Assembly: GCA_910574455.1 (NCBI GenBank)
Contig: CAJSYZ010000007.1
Location: 1,674,001-1,738,000 of the forward strand
From: Trichaptum fuscoviolaceum
Lineage: Eukaryota > Basidiomycota > Agaricomycetes > Hymenochaetales > Trichaptaceae
Direction: 5' to 3'
Length of the DNA stretch: 64,000 bases
The notes under the pieces: model-generated
Databases searched by the model: none
The model's input: the letters and a program-made list of their open reading frames with translations, nothing else
Told to the model about the DNA's origin: nothing
Made by a program: the position numbers and the translations under genes
In this document: positions 13,016-26,516 of the stretch, piece after piece
Numbering within the stretch: the first letter of the stretch is position 1
Layout of the letters: every line of letters begins with the position of its first letter

Positions 13016-13397
13016 TGAAAGTATCAGACGATGAAGGCGTAAGTGAGAGTTCGAGTGAAAGAACTTGGAATGTCACGGTTTGAAAAAGACCTATAACTTG
13101 AATTGTAATTACATAAGTACTAACTTGAACTTGAATAGTCTCACACTCTTCATGGGCGTGGCTATTCCTTGAACCTTCTATCCATAACTTCTTTGGACGT
13201 CTTCCACCTCCTCCATCGAAACGCACATTGCCTGTGTTCTCGTTGCTTCTAGCTGATCTTTCGTATAAAATACGATAAAAATCTGTCTTATTGGCGAATT
13301 TTTAAAATATTGACGCGTTACTGTGTTGCCTTTCCTGATCGACTTCCATAAACTCTAGTGTCTTTCGTAAGGATAATACGAAAGAGGGAGCACAACC
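13016..13397. promoter_or_regulatory. Divergent promoter between the p34-like gene and SNF5
   Basis: The 382-bp gap separates two ATGs facing away from each other, so it must hold both promoters or a shared one. Around 13090-13136 it contains two copies of an AACTTGAA motif, one of them in AACTTGAACTTGAA. The motif is also found in other gaps of this window and may mark a small repeat. No clear TATA box is seen. Confidence 0.5.
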
Positions 13398-15293
13398 ATG
13401 CCCGCACCAATGCCTGGCACAAGCTCGTTCCAGGCGACATTGACGAGCATGACCGACGCTCAATTGCGCCAGACAATTAGCCAGCTTTCATCTGCCGTCC
13501 AACAGACGCAGTATTCAATGTTCCGCGCACCTCCCGCACCTGCAAAAAGTATGTCAAAGGTTACTTTGCAACAGTTCAGCTAACAAATGCGCGTTAGGTA
13601 CATCAACTTTTGTTCCCAAGCAGTGGTCTGCTACACCTCCGCCGAAAGCTACCCCTCGGCAGCGAAATAGAGCTTCTCGAACTGGGACAGCGACTGGGGC
13701 AGCGACGCCCACTCCCGTGCAGAACTATGCGCAAAATAGCCAGCCGCCTGTAGCTCAGGCTTCGACCTCCTCTGTTCCTCCCCCAACTCCATATCCTCCT
13801 GTGTATACAACAGCGCGTGCACCTTTGCCCACAAAGCCACAGGCAAAAGTATCATCATATGCGTCGCTTCTCCGCACGGGCGCGACTTTACTTATGCAGC
13901 CCATCCTTGCGTCAGCTACTGCTGGCACGGGCGGTCGAGCGGGCACGCGTCGCGGGGGCGTCATCAATTATGCCGAGCCTGGATCTGGCGATGAGTTGGA
14001 GGTGCCGGACGCGGGCGAAAAGGAACGCGATTCAGACGATTCAGACTTCGTGGCGAGTGGTGGGACTCGGACTGCGGTACGCGCGACACGCGTATCGCGT
14101 CCAGGTGGATTTTACCAATACAACTTTCAAAATAGTCATCAAGCGAGCCCGGCTCCTCAGGCTGGCAAAAACGAACTTGACCAAAGTTACTTGGGTCAAA
14201 TACCCCCATCAAAATACGTTACTTCGAGGAAGATAGAAGATTTAACAAATCATGAATATCCGTGAGTTCGCTCGCCCTTTAACACGAGCGTCCACGTCTC
14301 ATGTAAAGCTAGATCGCAAGAAGCTTTGGAAAATCAAGCTCTGAAACCAACGGCACTCGTCCCGATACGTGTCGAATTCGAGACGGAGACGCATCGTGTC
14401 CGTGATTGCTTTGTCTGGGACATGAACGACGATCTAATCAAGCCAGTGACATTTGCACGCATATTTTGTGACGATCTCGACCTACCGAAGGAACTGTGGG
14501 CCGACACAATTGCAAATCAAATACGTGCACAGTTGGAAGAGCATGAAGGAATTGCGAGTATGGACTTAGGTTCCGGCATTGATGGTTACACAGCACCAGA
14601 CTCAAACGATGTTGGCTTGGAGGTCCCAGAATGTCGTGTCATCCTAAGTGTGAGTCGTGATTATCGTTCCCACAGATGTGTCGCGTTATAATGACATCTT
14701 GCATAGATTGATGTGCAAATAGCAACTTATCACCTTATGGACCATATTGAGTGGGACCTACTTTCCCCTTTGACACCCGAAGCCTTCGCAATAAAGCTAT
14801 GTGCAGACATAGGGCTGACAGGAGAGGCCGCACCGCTAATTGCACACGCGATGCATGAAGAAATTCTTAAGCACAAGAAGGATGCGATTGAATGGGGTAT
14901 GATTGGCGGAGACGCTGGGTCTACGTCAAATGGCCGAGACGCGCTTGAGGATGATAAGCGTGATAAAAGCGGCTTAGGGCTTGTCAAGGACAAGACAGGC
15001 TTGGGCCTTGGGCCTGGAGCGTGGGGCCGTGCACCGCGAGATGGACTGGGGCGAGGGCCACGAGCTCTGAAAAGTGTTTGGAAAGACTGGAATGACGCCG
15101 AAGAATATGCGACGAGGTTCGAAGTGCTCAGTCTTGAAGAGGTTGAGAGAAGAGAAATCGAGCGCGAGCGTGCGAGTCGGTATGTGGCAGAATACCGTCT
15201 TGGTCAAAATTATTCTCTAAAAATGCTTAAAACAGACGATTGCGTCGCGAGACATCGAAATTTCAGTTCAGCTCGACGCGTCGACGGCGGTAA
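13398..15293 (+). CDS. SNF5: SNF5/SFH1-type chromatin-remodelling complex subunit
   Basis: Five exons (13398-13548, 13598-14261, 14313-14649, 14707-15179, 15236-15293) give 560 residues. The first 270 residues are a Pro/Ser/Ala-rich linker with a conserved-looking SYASLLRTGATLLMQPI segment and an acidic SGDELEVPDAGEKERDSDDS stretch. The SNF5 domain follows: repeat 1 starts at VPIRVEFETETHRVRDCFVW and repeat 2 at IDVQIATYHLMDHIEWDLLS, each ending in the ALELCADIGL-like helix (here FAIKLCADIGL). The last exon adds a short basic tail (RLRRETSKFQ ... RRRR). Family members are core subunits of SWI/SNF or RSC that contact the nucleosome. Sequence alone does not tell me which complex, so the symbol is the generic one. 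Confidence 0.92.
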
Positions 15294-15875
15294 GAAGAGT
15301 GGTGCCTTTTCCTTACTCCGTCCGTTGTGCCGCTCTTTTGCCCGTTCAACACTTTTAAGTTATTCTGTAATTGCCTTTTTCCACATTCGTTTACCATACC
15401 AAACTCAGGAGCCTTGCTTGAGGCGTTTGGCGGTCCTTTATGCCAGACTGGCCATACGATATTTATGAACTACACCACGGTTATAATCAACTCTGATACA
15501 GTGAGTCGTGGCCTGAACTTTCAACGACGTAACAACACCTAATCATATTTTCTTTAAGATACATGTTTTATACTGCTCTGTTCTGCATAATGATATTGCA
15601 TCTTGATTGTTGTGCTCTAGTGCTACATTAGGACCGAAGTCTGAGGCTCCACATTAGATCAGAACTGCACTGGAAATAGCGCAAGCTCACATGATCCCAG
15701 CTTTTAACGGAAGAAATATGAGGCTTGAGGCGGCTCGCCGATGGGCCATCCAGCTCATCTTCTACTCCTCAATGTCCCGTTCCGCTCTCTGGCTCGCCTT
15801 ACTATTCATATATGAATGCTTCACCAGAGATAGTCGCCTGTCACTCAACGACACCGCCCCCCAACTTGAAGCAAC
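15294..15875. other. Intergenic between SNF5 and the aldo-keto reductase
   Basis: About 580 bp with SNF5 3' flank and reductase promoter. Open frames here have no motif. No strong TATA box is visible upstream of the reductase ATG. Confidence 0.6.
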
Positions 15876-17083
<1,208 letters not shown>

Positions 17084-18060
17084 AACAAGAACGTAATGCT
17101 ATCAACGTCACGGTTGCTGCGGCGTCCACGGGCTTGATCCTTTGGTTGACTGCCAGGAATCTCTCTTCCTTAATGAATATGTAATGACACGTACAAACGA
17201 TTTTCCGTGAGTATCTATGTCGTACAGTTTCGTCAAGACCCCTCAAAGTAGGACCATCGCAGTGCATAAGAACCGTTATTATGGCAACAGAAAGTGCCCT
17301 GCTCGAATTTTGCCTTTCGGCAGTGAGATGCCGGCTTAGATAATACAAGTACCCCGTACACTTTTTGTACTACAATTAAGTTCTATTACATTTTATTTAC
17401 TACTAGTAGTAGGACGTGAGACCTTCTTGCCATACTTATAATTTCGCTTTCGCACTGGCAAGTGTGCGTACATAAAACCGACGAGCAATAGAGTTTTGTT
17501 GAAGCATACAATGCATTGCAATACTCGTCATTTACAGTAATAGATATTTACATATGTTTAAGTTAGCATTATTCTATTGCTATTAGCTTCATAAATTGCT
17601 TGAAAGATATGATGTCGCTATGATCTTAGCACCTGCTGGACTATGCATTGTTTGAAGAAGTGGATACCAAAGTCTGGTTCCACGCCTTGCTCCTCTACCC
17701 GCAATATCCGCAGATCCCTTCGGACTCATCACACAAATGACGCTTGCGACGAAAGGCGCAAAGGAAAGGGAAAGAGCAGGAGCCCCCAATGCAGTTGTAC
17801 CGGAAGTGTTGAAGTACAGGGCCAAGGCCATCCCTCCCCGGCAGGCACTCTGAGCGACCATGGTGTGACTTCTCCTCGTTCTGCAAGTAGTGGAGATTAG
17901 GAAGGGGCAAACATTCAGAATGGCAAGGTGCACACTGCAGGTGGTAGTTAAGCTGGAGGACAAAACTGCGTATGGAGCCACTGCTCCTGGTTTCTTTGAA
18001 GCACGGCGGAAGCGTTCCAGATCTGAGCAAACTGGCGCCTTCAAGACACCCTATACCGCA
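17084..18060. other. Intergenic, no gene recognised
   Basis: About 1 kb. A 151-codon minus-strand frame and overlapping plus-strand frames at 17589-18044 exist but conflict with each other and have no motif. The end of the stretch leads into the YJU2 relic and may contain more of it in unrecognisable form. Confidence 0.5.
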
Positions 18061-18731
18061 TATCTTGATGAGAGGTATTGTGGCACCGAGCGAAGTGGAA
18101 GAGTTAACCAGAATGTGAGTTCTGTTGCATACCGATTTGATAGCAAACTAACACGTGAATGGTGACCTTTGAGATCGAGCGGATTACTATGGGATCAAGA
18201 TCTTCCGGTTCTATGTCAAGTGCACACTGTTCTGCCGAGATTACATTCAAAACCAACCCAAAGAATACCTATTATGCAGCTGAACATGGCGCCTCACAAA
18301 ACTTTCAGCCTTGGCGCGAGGAGCAGGCAATTGATGAAGAGGACAAGCTAGCACGGCTCGAAGAGGAGAACAGTCTGATGAAGGCATTGGAGAATCGAAC
18401 ACAGGACTCTAAATGTGAAATGGATATCTTGGACACGCCGCGAGACATCCTAGCTTGGAACACTCAGAACGAATGTGTAGCTCATGGTGAGAGCGCAGAG
18501 CTGCTAGAGGAGCTAGCACGGGATGAGGTGGAAGACGAGGAGAAGATAGCGAAGAGACTAGAGGACGAAGAAGACGAGAAACTTGTCCGAAAGTCTTCTC
18601 GAAGGTCAACGCATTCCCAATCTATGGATACCCGTACTCCCAAGCCGCGTCTGCATGCTCGATGTGGGGCAGATGCGGACTGCCGAACGTCCTGGTTAAA
18701 GCGGTCTATGCAACGGAGAAACCATGCGTAG
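18061..18731 (+). pseudogene. YJU2/CWC16 (CCDC94-like) splicing factor relic, frameshifted
   Basis: A block with clear similarity to the YJU2 zinc-binding core lies in two different frames. Positions 18182-18226 read DYYGIKIFRFYVKCT. Then two bases appear to be missing, and from 18228 another frame continues CSAEITFKTNPKNT, then AAEHGASQNFQPWREE and MKALENRTQDSKCEMDILD. Known YJU2 proteins carry these pieces contiguously, so the reading is broken at the second zinc-ligand cluster. A further one-base loss near 18585 fits, because the downstream text is more YJU2-like (LVRKVFSKV) in the shifted frame. The N-terminal part (MRCNTCGEYIYKG-type) is only faintly visible upstream. YJU2 is an essential spliceosome step-one factor, so an intact copy should exist elsewhere. 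Confidence 0.8.
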
Positions 18732-20113
18732 AATTAGGTAGGATTAGTGTTCTGGATGATGGCAGAGCAAGACCTGCTCACTATAAAGGTTTTCGCGACC
18801 AGCAAGATACAAATGGGACGTTCGTCGTCCATTGGCGCCCTCGCTGAGATAATCAACGGGATAAAGGAAGCAATCTCACCTTCGACGCAGCCTCTCCTGA
18901 GCTCTCTGAGGCCAAGCTAATCGAGGTTCCCCCATGTCTTGTCACGGCAGAAGCTCGGCCTGCACCTCAAGACAGCTGACCCAGAACCACATCCGAAGGT
19001 GAAAGGCCCGGGTGGCGAGGTATCTTTTTCGTCACCGCGCAACCAATGCCGACGTCGAGTCTACGAAGCATTCCCTACCCTTGTCGTAGCTGAGCAGACG
19101 TTGGAGAAGAGTCTCGAGTCTGACAAGTTAGTCTCGTAACCAGACCGCCGCTCTTTATTCGCAAGCTCCGCTTGCCTTAAAGAGAGTAGCTGGCCTGGTC
19201 ACGAGGCTATGACAAGTCGTCTGCGACACTTGTTCAAGCCAGAGAAGAGGTGGACGTTTGCGCCGCAGACTTAAGTCACTTTAAGCAGAAAGTAGTTTTC
19301 CCGATGTACTGAGGTGCTCCGGGTCCTCTGTCCTAATTAAGTAATTCTCTCAGCGGAGATCAAAGTTCGAGCAGGGCACTTTCTGTTGCCATAGTTATGC
19401 ATCGACACGGCGTGCAGCGTGAGAAGTTTGGAATTGTTTGGCCAAGTTGAAGTCCACCGCGAAATCGTTTCTTCACAACGGCCACTTGCTGTCTACAACT
19501 ACCTGCAGAAATCTAGCTAAGGACTGAAACTTACTCGCTACACCTCTGTATACTAGAATCGACGATGTTGTGAACACAATCGACCACCCAATGGTACACA
19601 AAAGCGCTGTAGGACATAACATCGTCTGAGATGTGCGGGCTAGAATATTGAATTCAAGCTATCCTAATCTCTTTTCGAGTCTCTTTACGACCTCGCTTTC
19701 ATCTGATCAAATGTCTGTTAAACCAGACCGCCTCCGCGCTCGCCAGTCCAGATCGGCCTTGCGCCTCATTTAATCTGGGATGGTGAGTTCAGACGCTGCC
19801 CTGAACCTTCTGCTGACTCTTTCAGAGTACAGCATTAGCGTCCATGGTAGCTCATCAAATCTTTTGATGCAGAGCGAAAATGAACAAAGACTTGCGACCG
19901 CTACTTCGCAGGGACGCCGCACGTGGGACTTCTACCGAGCAAAGGATAGTGCTGGACTGGAGTAGTATATGAGGCTAACATCTTTCTGTAGTTTGTGCCA
20001 TGTCTCTTTCCAACATGAAATTAACATTTTTGTGACAGATTATTTCTATGCAGTTGCGTTTGATACAAACAAAGAGCCTTATACTATCAAAAGAAGATTT
20101 TCCCTCAACAATC
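18732..20113. other. Gene-poor stretch downstream of the YJU2 relic
   Basis: Frames at 18662-18847 and 18939-19139 change frame repeatedly and may be further decayed sequence from the relic or its original neighbour. From 19140 to 20113 I see no coding signal. Confidence 0.5.
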
Positions 20114-21213
20114 TCAGGCTGATCCGTCTGGAGCGCTCGGCCTTGTCGCTTTTCCGAGGCTCATTCCGACCTCAACGTCCATCATGATTGCCTGTTTGCT
20201 GACGCTCAACAAGTCTTCATCGAATTCAATTCTCCCTTGCTCGAATGCAATCACGATCGAACTTCCGCCGAACTCGAAGATCCCAACTTCGTCTCCCTTC
20301 TGAATCTGCGCGCCTGGAGTCGTCGACTTCTCGCTGAGCTTGACTGTTCCGACCTCCGTTGCTCCGATCGCGACGAACAGGACGTCACCGAACTCACGGG
20401 TGGCTATGCAAACTGCGCTACGAGCGTTCCGTGTCAAGATGTCAACGGACGAGCGCAAGGCAAGTGGGTCGACCTGGTAGTAGTCGCCATCGAGTTCTTT
20501 GAACCACTTGACCGTTCCCGTCACGGGTGATTGGTAGCGGTGATAGTCCTGCGGCGAGAGCCTGAAGCTAGCTATTGCGCCATCCGCAAACTTGCTTGCT
20601 TCTTCGATGGCTTGTGGAACCGCATCACCGCCTAGAAGTGCAGCGATGGAGAAGTGAACTCCTTTGATCCAAATCTTTTGGGCCTCAGACACCCGTTGAT
20701 ATACAACCAACCGAGCGTCCGCTGCGCATACTGCAACGCTTGGATCATTTTTGGCTGCGATAGGTCGGGACTCGGGTTTATGATGGCGTATGAAGAAATC
20801 TTGGAAAGACTTGGTATAGAGTAAGCTTTGTTTGGCTGTCATGCTGTTCAAGTCGAGCCTCACCTTATACTCATTGATGTCCGAAGGTGTAAATTCATTC
20901 ATATTGATTCGGTAGAAGTCTACAAATCCCTTGATCTGCGTCTTCGTCTTTGGGTCCTGCATTTTCTTTGCTTCTCGTCGGATTGCGTCAAGCACTAGTC
21001 TATCTGCAATGAGTAGACGAACGTACCTTCTGGCTCCGTTTTCTCATGCAGGTGGTACCGGAAGATGTTCGTCTTGTCGAACCATTCAGTAAGTGGATTG
21101 AACAAAATCAACAGTCTGAGCTTCTCGACGAGCGGCTGCTGTTCCCGCTTGTATTCGCCGGTCTTTCGTACGACGGTGAGCCAGCCCACTTCGCGTTTCT
21201 CGATCTTTGACAT
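20114..21213 (-). CDS. Phosphatidylserine decarboxylase-family enzyme (pyruvoyl-dependent)
   Basis: Two minus-strand exons. Exon 1 runs 21213-21027 from an ATG. Exon 2 begins at 21003 or 20994 and ends at 20114, giving 358 or 355 residues. The catalytic part has FQDFFIRHHKPESRPI, SPQDYHRYQSPVTGTV (the Asp-His of the family) and EFGGSSIVIAF, where the Gly-Ser-Ser is the self-cleavage site creating the pyruvoyl group. There is no mitochondrial presequence, membrane segment or C2 domain, so it differs from Psd1 and Psd2 and resembles the short cytosolic members. Some fungal relatives decarboxylate amino acids (PsiD of Psilocybe acts on tryptophan), so the substrate is open. The odd point is the intron: only 23 or 32 nt fit the frame, far below its neighbours. 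Confidence 0.8.
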
Positions 21214-22399
21214 TTTAGATTAGAATGTGAAGCTTTCAATGTTATCTTGTCTCTATAACTCACTAATCTCGCCCATTCCATCGCCCAATCGACCCAAGCG
21301 TGCCCGTAACTGATTACTCTGGATAAAAGCCCCATTGTCACTTCTTTCTGAGACCTCGAATTCAAAAGGTATGGGAGATGAAGCCCTTGTCTTCGCGGCT
21401 CGTCAACATTTTATTACATGTTAACATGATCCATGACGAAACTGACGTCAGGAAGACAAAGTCACGGTAATAGATAGTTATAGTAGTGTATAAATGGCCT
21501 TGGAGTCCTCTAGCAATAGCGATCGTATATGATGTGCATGACTTGGCTCCGTATAAGGCACTGAAAGGTGGGGTGTCCTATCACTGGCATATAGAGGATG
21601 TGTTTTTATATCGAAATTTTTCCAGTTACGACGAAATGATCGCAATGCCAGTGGGTGCTTGCCAGTGCAAAAAGCCAGTTGAAGTAGACTGGGCTGTCTC
21701 ATAGCTGTCACACACAATGTCACATTGTTACTATTAGTAGATAGTAGTTCCAGTCACAGATACCATATCGGTAAAAACTGAACTTGAAGTTCAACTTGTT
21801 GAAGTTGAACCAACTAGACTAAAAAAACCGCGCTCATTCAGTGAAGTTTCAAGTGCCAGTGAATTCATAGGCACTGATCTTCCGCTGCCACTGCCGTTCC
21901 TTGAGAAAGTATACGATGACATGGACGCGGTCCGGATCTCAAACTTTGTTAGTCCTGCAACCTTGATTGCCTTGATTGCACGAGTTGCTGCTTGCTCGTT
22001 ATGATGCGCAGACTGGTACTTGTCTCCCTGCACATCGCTTAACTCTGCTAAACGTTCCGAACGGTTTTTTGGTCGTGTATGTTCTAGGTGGACCGAAAGA
22101 CACGGATATCAATGGATGAACGAAGAATATGGAAACCCGCGTATCGCCGTATACTCATTGGCACTGGCATACTAATAGCCTCGCTCTATCTAAGCGCCAG
22201 GCACTAGTACTGAAGCCACAGGTGTTCTCGTGTATTAGGTCTTGTTTCAAAATCTGTATGGAGGTTCCTATCAGCAATGCTTTCCCATGGTTTGGGCTAG
22301 ACACTCGCAGCGCTGGCGATGTTGATGGAAAATATTTTGCCTTGCAGCCCACCTCTTCTCGTGCTTTCCCTCCTGCTTGGACGACTCATCGCGATTACG
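21214..22399. other. Divergent intergenic region with a small hairpin
   Basis: About 1.2 kb between the decarboxylase (minus) and the EF-hand gene (plus). No gene recognised. At about 21790-21812 the sequence GTTCAACTT is followed within four bases by its reverse complement AAGTTGAAC, forming a perfect short hairpin, with a flanking AACTTGAA copy. Confidence 0.5.
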
Positions 22400-25300
22400 A
22401 TGGAATTGGAACAGTTGAAAAAACAAGTCCGGCCAGACGTCAAGAGAGGCGATACGTTGGCAAAGTTATATACTGGTGACCAACAAAAAAGCCAGAATCC
22501 AGATGGCAAGCCACATTCTACCTTTAGTACTCATATTATAAGCTAATATCTGAACTATTTGATAGAACGATGGGCCGAACGGAAGGCATCCATACAGGCG
22601 TTCTACTCTGTCGCCAAACCTATTGCGAATGCATCGGAGTCGGTCGTCATGCAGCAGATCAACAGATTTGCTGAGACTAATAATGTGTTGATAAACGCGC
22701 TTAACGAAGTTGCCCGGATTCATCCATTCATATCTAGTATGTTATCCTGTGGGACAGATATTTTCCATACTGAGATGATTATCAGTTGCTATTGTTGCCT
22801 TCAAGGCTGTCGTGTCTCTTGAGTTATCGCGCAGAGACAACGACAAACGGATCACGCTACTGCTTTTGAAGATGCAGGACACGATGGGAATAATCCTTGA
22901 GTAAGATATGCTTTCTGCTTTCACACTCTTTCCCTAACTTTGGTTATTGAGGCTCGATAATTTAAATGATCCTGACGGATTAGGGCTAAGAAGATTGGAA
23001 GATCTGATGAAGAAACTTAAATCAGACATCGAGGATTGTGGGAGCGTCTGCGACACGTATCGGAAAAAGCATGTTATTAGTAAGTATGCAGTCTTTATCG
23101 AACATAATAAAATGACGACCCTTTCAATAGGTAGACTGTTGAAGAGTAAATTCTGGGAACCTAAGCTCCAGGGATATGTTGACCTATTCGAAGCCGACAA
23201 GCTGGAGATTCAGAATGTCTTGGTTATGTATACTGCACAAGGTGTCAGCGTGATGAACGAGAAGTTGGACGATTTCCGTTCTACTGTCTCTCTGGATCTA
23301 AAGGAGATAAAGTCGCTCTTTGAACAGCTGCGTTCACCAAAGGAGAAACAAATACTTGAATCAATCAGGCGAGAGGGCGGGGAAGACAAGTTCGATAAGT
23401 ATAAGGACGACTCAGAGTTGCGAAAACTCCTGCGCATTAGTGACGGAAAGCCGGCAGCAACTAGCGATCCAGTCTCAGCAAGCGAGGCCAAGACTCTGTC
23501 TTCAATCCGTGAAGAGGTCAAAGAAGACCTAATCAAGACTCTCGTGGATAATAGAAGAATATTTGACAGAAAACTGAAGGCGCAGACCGAGATTATTGTC
23601 GCAGAGACGAAAGGTATCATGAGGCGTGAGGGAGATCGAATCATCAGTGCGTTCGCCAGAGGTCCCTCTGATCGTGTTGTAGATCCAGTAAGCGTTGTGT
23701 CTTCATTTTCAAAATGAGTTGCTCACGACTACACCACAGGCCTTACACAGAGTATGGATGGATATGGTTCGTTCCATGCGTTAGATCACGATACCCTCAG
23801 CCTTATTCATGTTACTCTCAGCAATTCAAGGGCAGCGTTAAAGCGCGTCAACTGGTCCTTGCACTCCGAGAATATTATTGGGAACAGCTGCACCCAACTA
23901 CAACCACTGGCAGTTCCTCATCACGGCCAAACAGTCCGGCATTAGGTACACCTATATCGCCATTGCCCAGTATACAAGCTGAGGCGTCTGCTCCTGCGAT
24001 CTTGGCATCTGACGAGTGGACATTGCGCTATATCAATATTGTGCGAATCCAGCCCTTGATTGAAGCGTTTGATGACGATGCTTCCGGATTCATAACTGTA
24101 AGGGAGGCCAATCAATTCACGAGGATGAGGCTACCTGATTGGAGGTTTGTTTTCTTACGTCTCTCATGTACTGCAGCTGCGCTCATTTTGCATTTTAAGC
24201 GTTCCACAGTGGATTGCATATTGGGCAGCAGGTAAGCCACCTTGCTCGTTGAATTCTGCTTCGAATGATTAAAAGCATTCAGGTTTCCAAATTTCAGTCT
24301 TCAATTACTGCGATCGAATCAAGACGCTACTTACGCGTATGCAAGAGATCGCTGAATCATCATTGTCAGCGAATAGGGTACCCATAACATCGTACCTTGC
24401 TTCCCATACTCTCTCCAAGCTTGATCGCGTCCTGGCCGGCATAACTGAGGGCCAGACGGAACTGAGATGGAGTGATTTCTCGGATCACAACCTCATGGAC
24501 ATCGTATCTGCTCGTGACAAATACGAAGAGGAGAGACTGGAAAGGAAGCTGAAGGACTTCGATTGGTACGTCGATGATTCAAGTACTGTCACACTGATAA
24601 CGGGACCGGGCCGGATCGAGATGGTAGGTGGTCTGGTGCAGTCAATCAAACTAAACTAACTGCAATTTGTTTTCCTAGTATCTCTTGACACTGTTATACC
24701 TTCTCATTAAAAGGCACTGTCTAATTGTCGAATTCTCTCAAAATGTCATCATCGATGTCGATGAGATAGAGGAAGCGGAAGAGTCCATCGAAAATATATG
24801 GGCAGTGGTACAAGATCGTCTGGATGGGCTGAAAGGTATAATTTTCTCGCATGCTTATATGATAAAACAACACAAACCGCTTTCTAGCCGTTTTCCGACA
24901 ACAGAACTTTGACGTGGAAGGGGAACTGCGGAGGTTTTGTTTTGGAATGGTTGTTTCAAAGCATTATCTTCAGACGCAGAAAGCTAACTTAAAGGACATA
25001 GTTCTCTTACGTCGAAGAGTCGGAAAAGAACTTTGCCTCAATGCGCTTCAAGTACTACGCTACAAACGACGCCGGCAATGTCTGGGTCACTTCACAAGAA
25101 GGCATATCTACTGAAGGCCTTGACGCTGATGACGAACTTATGTACGGGACAGTGGACTATGAGATTGATACAACTGGATATGAGCGCGAGAAGCTGGCTG
25201 ACCCAGACCCGACTTCGATAGGCCTGCGAGGCTTGTGGCATGGATACGAAAATTATGATGACGATTACCCGACAGAGGGCATAACAGCATTCACAATTCA

Positions 25301-26516
25301 GAAAGTGTCTTCCGACGGTCACCTAAACGGTTCTGGCCTTGACGCTTTAGGGTTTTTTACCTTCGAGGGAAATCACAGGGACAAAGATGGTGGAACCATT
25401 TTTGATTTTCTTAGGAAGTACGAAGACGCAGACGATGACGACGAACAACACTATTCCTGCGGTGCTTTGAAATCCGATGAGATCGAAGGCGACAGCCTCG
25501 AAGGTCTTTGGAGTATGGAAAAGCCAGAAGGTGATAAGGAAATAACATGGCTACTGCAGAATCCGGGATGGTCGACAGGGGTCTTCAAACTGCAGCGAAA
25601 GCCGCTTGAATTCTTCACTGTCAGGCCAGATTCAATTGCATTGGCGCCCAATCGAATAAAGGCTTTGTGGCTCTACGCAATCGAAGCCGCCCGTCTTTAC
25701 GCCCGATCCAGATTATTCAGCTGGGAATTAATGCATGAGAGGCGGACGCGGAGGAAGAAATACATCGATCTTTATATTAAACGAGACAAGGACGCAGACA
25801 TGACCAGCGACGAGTCAGCGGAACTGGTACATCTTGAGAAGACGCTCGCGCCGCAAGATTCCCTCTTGTATCAATCAATAGCCCACCGTTCATCTCGGAG
25901 GCTGATGTTCTTGTAAGTTGTAACATCTATATCGAAATTTGCTGTAGGCTCATTGGCTAAAGCTCCCACACATGTGATAAATGCAAGCGTGCTATAAAAA
26001 TTACAAGATACGTATGCCTCATGTGCACAGAGCCTGCAAAGCTCCTTTCTCGTCGAACCGTCGATTTCTGTGGCGACTGTGTGGACAAGGGGTCTTCGAA
26101 GAAAGATGGATCTACTTCTTGGACTCATCTCCCCGACCACAACATTCTACAGACACGTACGGGTATCCATTCTCGCAAGTACGTTTTAGCGTCAGACAAA
26201 CTCGATCTCGTGAGAGGATTGCTAAGTTACTATGCGGCACCTGGAGAACTCCACTGTTCCTCATGCAGAGCATCGGTCACTTCTCCAGTATGGGCTTGTG
26301 TTACATGCGCAGGTATGCCAAGACATATTACTTTGAAATTGATGTTCTGATATTTCTTCGCAAGAGCTAATTTTAGTCTGTGTCGAATGCAACACAAAGG
26401 AACAGGAGAGTAAATTCTGGGCTTTCTCACTCAACGAACAAAATGACGCTGACAAAGTTCACAACTGGTCACATCCATTAGTTCTCTGTCACACGGTTCC
26501 CCTCGGCCCGGCTTGA
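22400..26516 (+). CDS. Large multidomain protein: helical N-domain, EF-hand, ZZ-like zinc finger
   Basis: Fourteen exons (22400-22475, 22566-22736, 22786-22900, 22952-23079, 23131-23687, 23740-23766, 23831-24144, 24200-24231, 24283-24623, 24679-24835, 24888-24949, 25002-25912, 25963-26312, 26377-26516) give 1126 residues. Residues 1-160 are a helical module (FYSVAKPIANASESVV, then HPFISIAIVAFKAVVSLELS) resembling the N-terminal 'goodbye'-type domains of fungal NLR-like proteins. An EF-hand with ideal ligands (DDDASGFITVRE) sits at about 439-450. A long middle region follows, containing SLEGLW and GPGRIEM blocks. A Cys/His cluster from about residue 966 starts HTCDKCKRAIKITRYVCLMC and fits a ZZ-type finger. 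A second Cys pair set (CSSC ... CVTCA ... CVEC) follows. I recall a family of uncharacterised Agaricomycete proteins with this layout. The start at 22400 is chosen because it begins the conserved MELEQLKKQVRPD; an upstream in-frame ATG exists at 22319. Confidence 0.8.
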
